Below, in pieces: positions 8,533 through 17,364 of a DNA stretch of 64,000 nucleotides. Under the pieces are notes generated by a model. It was given only the letters and a program-made list of their open reading frames with translations. It ran no database searches and was not told the origin of the DNA. Location of the stretch: the NCBI GenBank assembly GCA_002702705.1, contig PABH01000036.1, positions 124,001-188,000 of the forward strand. Reading direction: 5' to 3'. Numbering within the stretch: position 1 is the stretch's first letter; the number at the start of each line of letters is the position of its first letter. This stretch comes from Anaerolineaceae bacterium (GTDB lineage: Bacteria > Chloroflexota > Anaerolineae > Anaerolineales > Anaerolineaceae). The position numbers and the translations under genes were made by a program.

Positions 8533-10599
8533 TTATTCTTTTTCTTCCTGTTCACGTTTGTGAGCATCAATGATTTCTTGCTGTAAATGGCTTGGCACTC
8601 TTTCAAAATGATCAAATTCCATGTCGAATATGCCACGACCACCAGTTAAGGAACGTAATTGGGTGGTATAGCGTAACATTTCAGCCATCGGAACCTGAGC
8701 TGTTACAACGGAACGACCTTTGTCTGTATCCATACCCTGAACGCGGGCACGGCGGGTGTTCAAATCACCCATGATATCACCCATGTTATTTTCAGGTACA
8801 GTGATTTTTACTGTCATGATGGGCTCGAGTAAGACTGCGCCAGCATCTCGAAATGCAATTTTAAACGCTTCACGGCCTGCAATTTCAAAAGCCACTGGTT
8901 TGGAATCCACGGCATGTTCTTTTCCATCAAAAACAGATACACGTACACCAAATACTGGGAAACCAGCCAAAATACCATCTTTCATGGTATTAAGGATTCC
9001 TTTTTGGATAGAAGCAAAATAGGATTGTGAAATCGCGCCACCAAATACGTCCCATGTCATTTCAAATTCACCATCGGTGGGCATACACTTTAAGTGGACT
9101 TCACCAAATTGGCCTGAGCCACCAGTCTGTTTTTTATGGCGGTACATACCAACACCTTCTTTGGTGACGGTTTCTTTATAAGCTACCTTTGGTTCTTTGA
9201 TATTGATATTTAATTGGAATTTGCTTGAGGCTCTTCGAACAGCCACATCGATATGCTGGTCGCCCATCCCTTGTAATACTGTTTCACGGGTGGCAGGTTC
9301 ATTCATCCATGATAAGGTCATATCTTCTTCACAAAGGCGAGTTAATACAGTACTAATTTTTGCTGAATCTGCCTGAGTTTTAGGTGTGACAGCCACACGG
9401 AAAAGCGCATTCGGGTATTTTGCATTTGGAAGGAAGATAGGCGTGGATTTATCACCTAATGTATTTCCTGTAACGGTTTCTGATAATTTGGGTACTACAG
9501 CGATATCACCCGCATGAATGGTTTTCACAGTAATCGTTTCTTTACCCATCGGGATATTTACGGAACCAAAACGTTCTTCAACACCTTTGTCATGATTCCA
9601 AATTCGGCTATCAGAGGTGATTACACCAGAATAAACGCGGAAATAGGTCTGTTTACCAACAAAAGGATCCGCCGTTGTTTTCCAAACATAAGCTGCTAAT
9701 GGACCGGAATCGGAGGCTTTAATTTCAATATCATTTCCATCTTTATCCTTTGCAGGATATGGACCGGCTTCGATTGGTGATGGCATTAAACCAAGAATGG
9801 CATCTAACAATGGGAGGACACCGATTTGGCTGGTTGCAGCGGAAGCAAATACAGGTACAAAATTGCCTTGCCAAACACCAGCTTTTAATCCCTTGAAAAT
9901 CTCTTCTGAAGTTAGTTCACCAACTTCAAAGAATTTTTCCATTAATGAATCTTCCCCTTCAGCTGCAGCTTCAACTAATTCCATGTGAGCGGTTTCAGCT
10001 TCGTCCATATATTCAGCTGGAATATCACTCGCTTTTTTGCCCTCACCCAAATATGCTTTCATGGAGATTAAATCAATGATACCTTTGAAATCTTCCTGTT
10101 CACCAATTGGAATTTGGACAGGGATTAATCGGACATCGGTTAATTCATCGAGGCTTTGTAATATTTTTTTGAAATTCGCATTATCACGGTCCATTTTGTT
10201 GATAACAACAAAACGCGGTAAATTCATATCACCACTGTTGTTCCATGCTAACTCTGTACCTACCTCAACACCAGCAACGGCATCGATTAAAATAATGGCA
10301 CCATCCGAAACGCGAAAAGCAGAGATCTCTTCACCAACAAAATCCGTATAACCTGGTGTATCAAGAATATTAATTTTATGATCTTTATATTCAATCGGGA
10401 GAATGGAGGTGTATAGAGAAATACTACGACGTTGTTCTTCTTCGTCAAAGTCTGATACGGTTGAACCATCTTCTATTTTACCCATCCGGGTGGTAGCACC
10501 CGTTAAGTACAAAAATGCTTCGGACAGCATGGTTTTTCCGGCTCCACTATGGGAGGCCAACGCAATATTGCGAATTGACTCGGTCTTATATTCTTTCAT
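8533..10599 (-). CDS. Elongation factor G-like GTPase (EF-G paralogue)
   Basis: Translational GTPase with the full EF-G domain order (G domain, domain II, III, IV, V). The P-loop is SHSGAGKT at residues 16-23 rather than the AHIDAGKT of canonical EF-G, and DTPG and NKMD G-motifs follow. This variant P-loop marks the 'EF-G-like/type II' paralogues that coexist with the main fusA, so I do not call it fusA. Such paralogues may work in ribosome recycling or under stress; the role here is unknown. The frame opens at 10605 with TTG, but the ATG at 10599 has AGAAGGG about 9 bases upstream and is preferred. It stands alone, away from any rpsL-rpsG-tuf cluster. Confidence 0.9.
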   Translation of the reverse strand: MKEYKTESIRNIALASHSGAGKTMLSEAFLYLTGATTRMGKIEDGSTVSDFDEEEQRRSISLYTSILPIEYKDHKINILDTPGYTDFVGEEISAFRVSDGAIILIDAVAGVEVGTELAWNNSGDMNLPRFVVINKMDRDNANFKKILQSLDELTDVRLIPVQIPIGEQEDFKGIIDLISMKAYLGEGKKASDIPAEYMDEAETAHMELVEAAAEGEDSLMEKFFEVGELTSEEIFKGLKAGVWQGNFVPVFASAATSQIGVLPLLDAILGLMPSPIEAGPYPAKDKDGNDIEIKASDSGPLAAYVWKTTADPFVGKQTYFRVYSGVITSDSRIWNHDKGVEERFGSVNIPMGKETITVKTIHAGDIAVVPKLSETVTGNTLGDKSTPIFLPNAKYPNALFRVAVTPKTQADSAKISTVLTRLCEEDMTLSWMNEPATRETVLQGMGDQHIDVAVRRASSKFQLNINIKEPKVAYKETVTKEGVGMYRHKKQTGGSGQFGEVHLKCMPTDGEFEMTWDVFGGAISQSYFASIQKGILNTMKDGILAGFPVFGVRVSVFDGKEHAVDSKPVAFEIAGREAFKIAFRDAGAVLLEPIMTVKITVPENNMGDIMGDLNTRRARVQGMDTDKGRSVVTAQVPMAEMLRYTTQLRSLTGGRGIFDMEFDHFERVPSHLQQEIIDAHKREQEEKE

Positions 10600-10798
10600 G
10601 AACAATACCCTTCTTTAAAATAGCATTTTATTACCTTTTCTAACCCTAAAATTTTACGGGATGAAAGGTAGATTGTCAAAGATGAGATTTTGACGGATAT
10701 CAAAAGCCAAGTAATTATATCAGTTTAGATAAGAAAATGTACCCTGTTTTTGGGACAGATATTAATTTTGGTTTATTGATTTATCAAAAAAATGGTTA

Positions 10799-10822
10799 AA
10801 AATAACTGTTATCAGTTATTTT
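10799..10822 (-). terminator. Terminator after the GNAT gene
   Basis: Inverted repeat AAATAACTG/CAGTTATTT with a 4-base loop, just past the GNAT stop codon, followed on the minus strand by TTTTT. Confidence 0.72.
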
Positions 10823-10826
10823 AATG

Positions 10827-11375
10827 CTAAAAAGATAATTTTTTACTCATTTTCCAGGCGGGTTCGATAATTCTACGCAAGTTGTTATGATGATCACGAA
10901 ATGTCCAATCCCCTTTTTCATAACCAATAATTGTGTATCCTGTTCGTTGATACAGTCGAATGGCGGCTTCATTCTTCTGGGCGACGTTAAGTGTCATTTC
11001 ATTAAAACCTCGCTGCCAAATATCTTTTTCTGCAAAATCCAACATTTTAATTCCCAGTCCTTGATTGCGATAAGCAGGCCTAACACGAAATGCATATAAA
11101 TAAGCCTTATTTGTTCCGTCTGCAAGATCCAACCGATTGGATTCAAGTTGAATAAATACTTGTGCTACAATTCCAAAATTCGGAAGATCTGCCGCCCACA
11201 TTAGCGTTTTGCCTTCGCAAGATTTTTGGAAAGTGCGTTGATATATTTTTCGATACTGAATGTAAGCACCTTCCCATTCTAAACTTTTTAAGTCAGTAAA
11301 ACGAACCGGTCGGAAAGTAATTTCTTGAACCCAATTTTTAGATCTCAAATCATGGTGTTGTTTGGCTGTTGTCAT
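10827..11375 (-). CDS. GNAT-family N-acetyltransferase
   Basis: 182-residue acetyltransferase using acetyl-CoA. Motif A is visible as VRPAYRNQGLGIKML (the Q-x-x-G-x-G/A type pyrophosphate loop, here RNQGLG), and motif B follows with LNVAQKNEAAIRLYQRTGY, the usual Asn/Ala-rich segment and aromatic GY ending. The acceptor substrate cannot be told. The first codons overlap the 3' end of the upstream DHH-CBS-PAP gene by 26 bases on the same strand, so the two are translationally coupled or at least co-transcribed. Whether the enzyme acts on tRNA, a protein or a small molecule is open; the coupling alone does not decide. Confidence 0.87.
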   Translation of the reverse strand: MTTAKQHHDLRSKNWVQEITFRPVRFTDLKSLEWEGAYIQYRKIYQRTFQKSCEGKTLMWAADLPNFGIVAQVFIQLESNRLDLADGTNKAYLYAFRVRPAYRNQGLGIKMLDFAEKDIWQRGFNEMTLNVAQKNEAAIRLYQRTGYTIIGYEKGDWTFRDHHNNLRRIIEPAWKMSKKLSF

Positions 11376-14022
11376 TTTTTAACTCTGGATTTTGGTCGAT
11401 AAAATCTTGGACAATTTTTAACTCTTGTTCCAAAGAATGGATTTTTTTATCAAGCCTGGCTCCACGTAATAAATTAAGAATTTTTTTGAAGTGGGGTCCT
11501 GGTTTGATACCCATATTTTTTAATTCATCACCTGTGATCTCTGGTTTAATAAACTGCCATATTTCAAAATAATGATAAAGGATTTTAAGGCTTTCTTGTT
11601 TCGTTGTTAGCAAATAAAGGCAGTATAAAACAATTTTTGGAAAATCTGACAAAAATTCAACAATTTCACTGATTGGTTTATTAATATATTGCGATATTTC
11701 AGTCTGAAGTACTTTTACTTTAAGAGTGGATTCGAGAATCAACGCAGAAGTTCTCAAGCGTTTACAAATCGATTCTGGTGTATCTGTTACGAGTGAAATC
11801 CAAATAATGTAAGCGAGTGTCAATTGATCAAGCATATTGCCATTAAAAATTGTGATTTCCCAATTATCCGGTTGCGGAGAATGAATAGCTTTAACAACCA
11901 TATCAGCGATTTGATCGGTAATAAAAAATTTTTCATGGATATGGTTTAGTAAATTTAAGGATTGGAGTCTTAATAAAGCCGGTTTTGGGTTTTTTTCTAA
12001 TAAAATTAAATTGAGTTCATGCCGTAGTCGATCTCCGGAAACCTGTGAAAGCATTTCCAAAGCCTCATCCATTAATTGTAGGGTTCGGTGTTCAATAGAG
12101 AAACCAAAACGCTGTTCAAATCGAACTGCACGGATTAACCGCGTTGGGTCGTCTATAAAAGATAAGGAATGTAAAACACGGATGGTTCCATTCTGAATGT
12201 CTTCTAATCCACCCCAGTAATCATACAATTCACCATAATGCCGTCCATCCAAACGGAGAGCGAGTGTATTAATTGAAAAATCTCTGCGGTGTAAGTCTAG
12301 TTTGATGCTTGACTTTTCGATTTTTGGAAGGGCTGTGGGAAATTCATAAAATTCAGTACGGGCTGTTATTAAATCTAAACTGGATGGAACTTCCTTCATC
12401 TGTTCTGGATTTACGAAGTGTAATTTTTCTAAAAATTCAGGTTTTAAGTTTTCTATATCCCATTTTGCAGTGCCAAATCGTTTGTGTGTATGCAGTTTTC
12501 CGCCATAATTTTCCTGAATGGTTTTACCGAGTGCGATTGCATCTCCTTCCACCACAATATCAAAATCCAGACTAGGACGATTCAGAAGTAAATCTCGAAC
12601 AAAACCACCTACTATATAAATCGGCATATTTTGTTCTGCAGCAATGGAAGCAATAAATTGTAAAAAAGCAATTCTGCCAGGGGGTAATGATTTGTTTAAT
12701 AAGGCCGTTAAATTTTTTTTACCTGGCATTGAAGTAACTGGTTTACCTAAAGCATTAATTAGATCAGTGCGAGTTACAATACCAACGATCTTTTCCGATT
12801 TGGGGTGTAATACAGGCACTTGCCCCCAACCGGAAGCTGTCATTACTTGTTGGAGTTTCTGTAAAGAATCGAACGTGTAGACAAAATAATTTCCCGCTTT
12901 CATTAAACTTGCAGTTTTTTTATTGAGTTTATGTGATATGGCACGATCTACCGCTCGGCGGGTTAACAAACCAACGACCTGATCATTCTTTACTACTGGA
13001 TAACCTTCAAAGCCATAACGCTGCATTAAGGATGCTGCTTTTTGAACGGTAGTTTCAGGTGTTATTGTTAGTGGATTTTTTGACATAATTTGTTGAACTG
13101 AAACGGAGGGTTTGATGATGTTTGGCAATACAGACATTAATTCATTATAAAAAGACTCAATTGTTACATCTTGTTTGTCAAAAGGCAGTAATGCAGCAGC
13201 AGCTCGAGCGTGTCCACCACCATTAAAAATTTCAGCAACTTGATTAACGGGAACTCGGTCATGAGAGGATCTGGCAATCAGACGAATTCCTTCGTTTGTT
13301 TTTACAATAAAAAACAATGCATCAGGGTCAAGTAAATCGCGAATTTTATGAGCGATCGAAGATATTTCTACATTTTTATCAGAAGCATCGGCTGTTGAAA
13401 ATAGAATTCTGGTGCCATGAATTTCGTGATAACTCACATTTTCCATTAACCGTTGGTAAATTATTTCTTGTTCATTTGAAAGTGGGGGATTTAAGTATTG
13501 ATTGGCAATTTTTAAACTGGCGCCATTTTCCAAAAGATAAGCAACAGCAAGCGCATCACGGGGTGTAGTGTGAGCATATGATAAAGATCCGGTATCTTCA
13601 TAAATTCCGAGTAATAGCAAAGTCGCTTGCAGAATATTTAATTGCCCATGATGGGCACGAAAATCTTCTACTAAAATTGTTGTGCATGCACCTGTGGCAT
13701 GAAAGCTCAAACTCCAATTTTCAGGAAACTTTTCTTTTTTTGGATGATGGTCAATGACCTGAATTTTCGTTGTCTTTGATAAACCTTTAATCGTTACCAA
13801 AGATTGGGTATCTACCAGGGTCAAATGATTTATTTTTTCCTGTGGAAGATCTTCGTAGTTAAAAAATGGAAACTCACCACCGTATAACTCCAAAAATGCT
13901 TTTACATTTCTATTGATTTTTCGGGGTAATAAGGCGAAAGCATTTTCTTGAAGCAATGCTGCAGTTAATAAAGATGCAATTGCGTCAAAATCTGCTTGTT
14001 CGTGGGTCATCAAAATATCCAT
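11350..14022 (-). CDS. DHH phosphoesterase, tandem CBS and tRNA nucleotidyltransferase/PAP fusion
   Basis: 890-residue fusion. Residues 1-300 are a DHH-DHHA1 phosphoesterase: HEQADFDAIAS near the start, DHH at 91-93 and GGGHARAAA at 268-276. Residues about 311-363 and 373-426 are two CBS domains, typical adenosine-nucleotide sensors. From about 450 on it is a class II nucleotidyltransferase of the CCA-adding/poly(A) polymerase family: GGFVRD at 472-477 and the metal-binding DFD at 486-488. This architecture is known from several bacterial phyla, including Aquificae, cyanobacteria and Chloroflexi. It may complete tRNA 3' ends, possibly as a separate A- or CC-adding enzyme, while the DHH part may degrade short RNA or dinucleotides. 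None of the tRNA genes here encodes CCA, so such activity is needed. Confidence 0.88.
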   Translation of the reverse strand: MDILMTHEQADFDAIASLLTAALLQENAFALLPRKINRNVKAFLELYGGEFPFFNYEDLPQEKINHLTLVDTQSLVTIKGLSKTTKIQVIDHHPKKEKFPENWSLSFHATGACTTILVEDFRAHHGQLNILQATLLLLGIYEDTGSLSYAHTTPRDALAVAYLLENGASLKIANQYLNPPLSNEQEIIYQRLMENVSYHEIHGTRILFSTADASDKNVEISSIAHKIRDLLDPDALFFIVKTNEGIRLIARSSHDRVPVNQVAEIFNGGGHARAAAALLPFDKQDVTIESFYNELMSVLPNIIKPSVSVQQIMSKNPLTITPETTVQKAASLMQRYGFEGYPVVKNDQVVGLLTRRAVDRAISHKLNKKTASLMKAGNYFVYTFDSLQKLQQVMTASGWGQVPVLHPKSEKIVGIVTRTDLINALGKPVTSMPGKKNLTALLNKSLPPGRIAFLQFIASIAAEQNMPIYIVGGFVRDLLLNRPSLDFDIVVEGDAIALGKTIQENYGGKLHTHKRFGTAKWDIENLKPEFLEKLHFVNPEQMKEVPSSLDLITARTEFYEFPTALPKIEKSSIKLDLHRRDFSINTLALRLDGRHYGELYDYWGGLEDIQNGTIRVLHSLSFIDDPTRLIRAVRFEQRFGFSIEHRTLQLMDEALEMLSQVSGDRLRHELNLILLEKNPKPALLRLQSLNLLNHIHEKFFITDQIADMVVKAIHSPQPDNWEITIFNGNMLDQLTLAYIIWISLVTDTPESICKRLRTSALILESTLKVKVLQTEISQYINKPISEIVEFLSDFPKIVLYCLYLLTTKQESLKILYHYFEIWQFIKPEITGDELKNMGIKPGPHFKKILNLLRGARLDKKIHSLEQELKIVQDFIDQNPELKNDNSQTTP

Positions 14023-14153
14023 AATTTCATTTTATCATTTTAGGCATTGAAAAGCTCCTAAAACTGCTTGGTTTTTTGAATAAATACAAGCAGTTGATAA
14101 ATTAAGGACCCATCTGGTAACATTACCTTTAGAAACAAACAGAGGATGGTAGT

Positions 14154-15305
14154 ATGATGAATAGCAAACTTACACAGGAAGAAGTATTACGTTATTCACG
14201 TCATTTAATGATTCCGCAGGTGGGTTTAGTGGGACAAGAAAAATTAAAAAGTAGTTCCGTTTTAATTGTTGGTACTGGTGGGTTGGGTTCTCCAATTTCG
14301 CTTTATTTGGCTGCTGCAGGTATTGGAAAAATTGGTTTAGTTGATTTTGATACGGTTGACTCTTCAAATTTGCAGAGGCAGATCGTTCATAGTACGTCAA
14401 CCGTTGGCAGACCAAAAGTAGAATCTGCACGAGAACGCTTACAAGACCTTAACCCTTTAATTAAAATTGAAATCTTTAATCAATACATATCTGCAGATAA
14501 TATTAAAGAGATCGCACAAGATTATGAAATCATTGTTGACGGAACTGATAATTTTTCGTCTCGCTATTTATTAAATGATTATTGCGTTTTATTTAAAAAG
14601 GTTTATGTTTACGGTTCGATTTACCGTTTTGAGGGTCAGGTCAGTGTATTTGATTCCGAAACTGGACCTTGTTATCGTTGTATATTTCCAACCCCCCCAT
14701 CTCCGGGATTAGCACCAACTTGTGGTGAAGGTGGTGTTTTTGGTGTTTTACCAGGTACAATCGGCACATTGCAGGCCACGCAGGTGATTAAGTGGATTCT
14801 AAATATTGGTGAGAAAGAATCAGGTAATTTATATTTGTACGATGCCCTTGATCTTTCACTTCAAAAAATCAAATTAAGAAAAAATCCAAAGTGCAAAATT
14901 TGTGGTGAAGAACCGGAAATTCATAATTTGATGGATACAAAACAATTTTGTATAGTTCAGGAACAAGCTGAACAGCCGATTGATTCTTCATGGGAGATCA
15001 CTCCTGAAACCTTGAAAAAGAGAATTTCATCTGGTGAAAAAATTCGTTTGATTGATGTGAGAGATCCTGTAGAACAAGAAATTAATAATTTACCCGAATC
15101 AGAAATTATCCCGTATGAGCGTATAAATATGGATTTTGAGTCTCCTGACCCGGAGGAAATGGTTGTATTTTATTGTCGAAATGGAATCCGTTCCGAACGT
15201 GCAGTTAGGCAATTACGGCATAAAGGATTTGCTAATGTGTTGAATTTAAAAGGCGGTGCTAACGCATGGGTTCAACGTTATGACAAAGATAAATTTATTT
15301 ATTAG
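14154..15305 (+). CDS. ThiF/MoeB-like adenylyltransferase with C-terminal rhodanese (MoeZ type)
   Basis: E1-like enzyme that adenylates the C-terminal glycine of a ubiquitin-like sulfur carrier (MoaD, ThiS or CysO type) and, through its rhodanese domain, can transfer sulfur to it. The ATP-binding loop GTGGLGSP is at residues 40-47. Zinc ligands are Cys173, Cys176, Cys247 and Cys250. The conserved adenylation-domain Cys is Cys190. The rhodanese domain spans about 285-383 with active-site Cys341 in CRNGIRS. No sulfur-carrier gene is adjacent, so the pathway (molybdopterin, thiamine or cysteine) is undecided. AGAGG lies 8-12 bases before the start. The LmbE-like gene follows after 8 bases and is probably in the same operon. 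Confidence 0.9.
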   Translation: MMNSKLTQEEVLRYSRHLMIPQVGLVGQEKLKSSSVLIVGTGGLGSPISLYLAAAGIGKIGLVDFDTVDSSNLQRQIVHSTSTVGRPKVESARERLQDLNPLIKIEIFNQYISADNIKEIAQDYEIIVDGTDNFSSRYLLNDYCVLFKKVYVYGSIYRFEGQVSVFDSETGPCYRCIFPTPPSPGLAPTCGEGGVFGVLPGTIGTLQATQVIKWILNIGEKESGNLYLYDALDLSLQKIKLRKNPKCKICGEEPEIHNLMDTKQFCIVQEQAEQPIDSSWEITPETLKKRISSGEKIRLIDVRDPVEQEINNLPESEIIPYERINMDFESPDPEEMVVFYCRNGIRSERAVRQLRHKGFANVLNLKGGANAWVQRYDKDKFIY

Positions 15306-15313
15306 AGGTTTGA

Positions 15314-16198
15314 ATGGGATTAAAAAATGTGGAATTAAAAAATAATGAAACTCCTAGATTAATGGCTGTTTTAGCACACCCCGATGATGAAAGTTTTGGC
15401 ATGGGCGGAACCTTAGCAAAATATGCCAGAATGGGGGTGGATGTATACCTGGTTTGTGCAACCCGTGGAGAAGTCGGAGAAATGGATGAACAATTTCTCC
15501 GAGGATACGATAGTCCTGCAGCACGGAGAGAGGCTGAATTGCGGTGTGCGGCTGAAAAATTAGGCATTAAAGAAGTGCTCTTTTTGGATTATCGCGATTC
15601 AGGTATGACAGGGTCCCCTCATAATATTCATCCCCAATCGCTTTTTTCCGCCCCATTAAGCGAAGTTGCTGAAAAAGTCGCTCATCTGATTCGAAAATAT
15701 AGGCCTCAAGTTTTGATAACTTTTGATCCAATTGGTGGATATCGCCATCCAGATCACATAAAAATTCATGAAGCCACCATTTCAGCTTATTCCTTGGCTT
15801 CTTCTCTGGAAGACTATCAGGATCCTGAAAACCTGACAGATTATAAACCGGCCAAGTTGTATTACCATACCATTCCAAGAGCTTTTTTAAGGTTTACTGT
15901 TAAATTATTAAAATTTGTTGGAAAGGATCCTCAAAAGTTTGGAAAAAACAAAGATATTGATCTCTTATCCATAACGGAGGTTGATTTTCCTGTAGATGCT
16001 GTAATCAATTATCGTGAGGTGGCTGAGTTAAAAAGTAATGCGAATGCTTGCCACGCTAGTCAAGGCGGTAGTAAACTTGGCGGTGGAATTATGGGTTGGT
16101 TACGTGTTTTTTTTGGCAGTAAGGATTTATTTATGCGGGCTGTTCCGACGCCATCCAATGCGGAAAAAAAAGAAGCAGATCTTTTTTCTGGAATTTAA
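15314..16198 (+). CDS. PIG-L/LmbE-family deacetylase
   Basis: Zinc-dependent N-acetylglucosamine-type deacetylase family. The N-terminal AHPDDE motif (His22, Asp24) and the later HPDH segment supply the zinc ligands and the catalytic Asp. At 294 residues it matches the MshB/Mca/BshB-like group that acts on GlcNAc-containing thiol precursors or their conjugates, though LmbE proteins also act on other glycans. Its place directly after a sulfur-transfer E1 enzyme (8-base gap, GAGG upstream of the ATG) makes a thiol or sulfur role plausible, but no other low-molecular-weight-thiol gene is near. A strong hairpin closes the operon. Confidence 0.88.
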   Translation: MGLKNVELKNNETPRLMAVLAHPDDESFGMGGTLAKYARMGVDVYLVCATRGEVGEMDEQFLRGYDSPAARREAELRCAAEKLGIKEVLFLDYRDSGMTGSPHNIHPQSLFSAPLSEVAEKVAHLIRKYRPQVLITFDPIGGYRHPDHIKIHEATISAYSLASSLEDYQDPENLTDYKPAKLYYHTIPRAFLRFTVKLLKFVGKDPQKFGKNKDIDLLSITEVDFPVDAVINYREVAELKSNANACHASQGGSKLGGGIMGWLRVFFGSKDLFMRAVPTPSNAEKKEADLFSGI

Positions 16199-16241
16199 AA
16201 AAAATGAGGACCAGAATTTTGCAACTGGTCCTCATTTTTTT
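16197..16241. terminator. Bidirectional rho-independent terminator
   Basis: Stem of about 17 bp (AAAAAATGAGGACCAG with its complement) and a 10-base loop, with A and T tracts on both sides, between convergent genes. Confidence 0.9.
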
Positions 16242-16260
16242 ATTCCAAGCACGTGATGAT

Positions 16261-17337
16261 TTATAACCTTATTACCGCACCACAATATTCACAATCAAAT
16301 TGATCCATTCCTCGTAGAATAACTGCTTTAATGGTTGCTCCACAGGATGGGCAGATTGTAGGTGCGTTTTTAATTTTATCAATAACTTCTTGTGGAACTT
16401 CCTTAGTTCGATTCTTATCATAATCACCACTATTAACTTTATTAATCATGGATAACCAGTCTGCGCTATCTTGTCCGAATAAATGTAATTGAATTTGATG
16501 ATGCGTAGCTTGAGAATTTAGCTTTAAATCCAAAAAATCTTTATTCTTAAATAGCCCCTGTTCAGTGGCTTTCATGTCATCGATTGATGATAAGGGGATA
16601 GAAAATAATTCCTCTTGTACTAATTTTCTTTCGGTAGTTACAAACAATACTTTTTTGGTAGCGACTTCCTCTTTTTGTTCAAAAATCAATCGTTGATCCG
16701 TAAGGAAGAGGTTACCCCTTGGATCGTTTTTGTCTTCTTTGCCATCTTTTGTCCAAACGGCTTCAACCGCCATGATTAAATTTTCATGCGCAAGTAATTT
16801 AAAACAAGCTTCATCCAGCTCCTTAAATGAAAACTCTAACCATTTTAGAAATTGATCCATTTTTTGAATTTCGCTGTTTAAGGAATCATATAACCCTTTT
16901 ATGGCTTTTGTGGCTGAATTTACCTTATTTTTTAGGCTGTCCTGGCTAAATTTTATTGATGATAAAAGTTTTTTTGCCTGAATTGGATTGTTTTTTTGAA
17001 TTTCTGCTTGTTTTAATTGCAGTTCCATTTGTCTTAAATCATTTTTTAATGGAAGCATTTCTCGAGAAATGGCTCTTTTAATCTCGGGTTCATTACTTGT
17101 CCAATGATTTTTTAACTGAAGGATTTGTTTTTCTAAATCCTTGTCAAATACATAATTTTCAGATCGCAATTTTTGAATGCGCAACGGAAAACCACTAACC
17201 ATCGTTTTTTTATCTTCAATTTCATCGGTGATATTTGATAAATTTACTGAATCTCTAATGGAAGCAAAATCATATTGAATACTGGCAAGCTCTTTTTTTA
17301 TTTCTTCTAGTTGTTCGGTTCTAGATAAATTCTCCAT
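16261..17337 (-). CDS. Coiled-coil protein with PH/GRAM-like region and C-terminal zinc ribbon, unknown function
   Basis: 358-residue soluble protein, family not recognised. Residues about 1-175 are rich in Glu, Lys, Gln and Leu with heptad-like spacing and probably form long coiled coils. Residues about 180-300 contain a beta-rich segment with the phrases LFLTDQRLIFEQKE and IPLSSIDDMK that resemble bacterial PH/GRAM-like domains. The C-terminus holds a zinc ribbon, CPSCGA plus CEYCGA. No signal peptide or membrane segment is seen. It follows the CHAD gene by 27 bases on the same strand and is likely co-transcribed, which hints at a link to polyphosphate or phosphate metabolism; that link is inference from context only. 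Confidence 0.75.
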   Translation of the reverse strand: MENLSRTEQLEEIKKELASIQYDFASIRDSVNLSNITDEIEDKKTMVSGFPLRIQKLRSENYVFDKDLEKQILQLKNHWTSNEPEIKRAISREMLPLKNDLRQMELQLKQAEIQKNNPIQAKKLLSSIKFSQDSLKNKVNSATKAIKGLYDSLNSEIQKMDQFLKWLEFSFKELDEACFKLLAHENLIMAVEAVWTKDGKEDKNDPRGNLFLTDQRLIFEQKEEVATKKVLFVTTERKLVQEELFSIPLSSIDDMKATEQGLFKNKDFLDLKLNSQATHHQIQLHLFGQDSADWLSMINKVNSGDYDKNRTKEVPQEVIDKIKNAPTICPSCGATIKAVILRGMDQFDCEYCGAVIRL

Positions 17338-17364
17338 TTTTTTCCTCTGTGGTTAAAAATTTTA

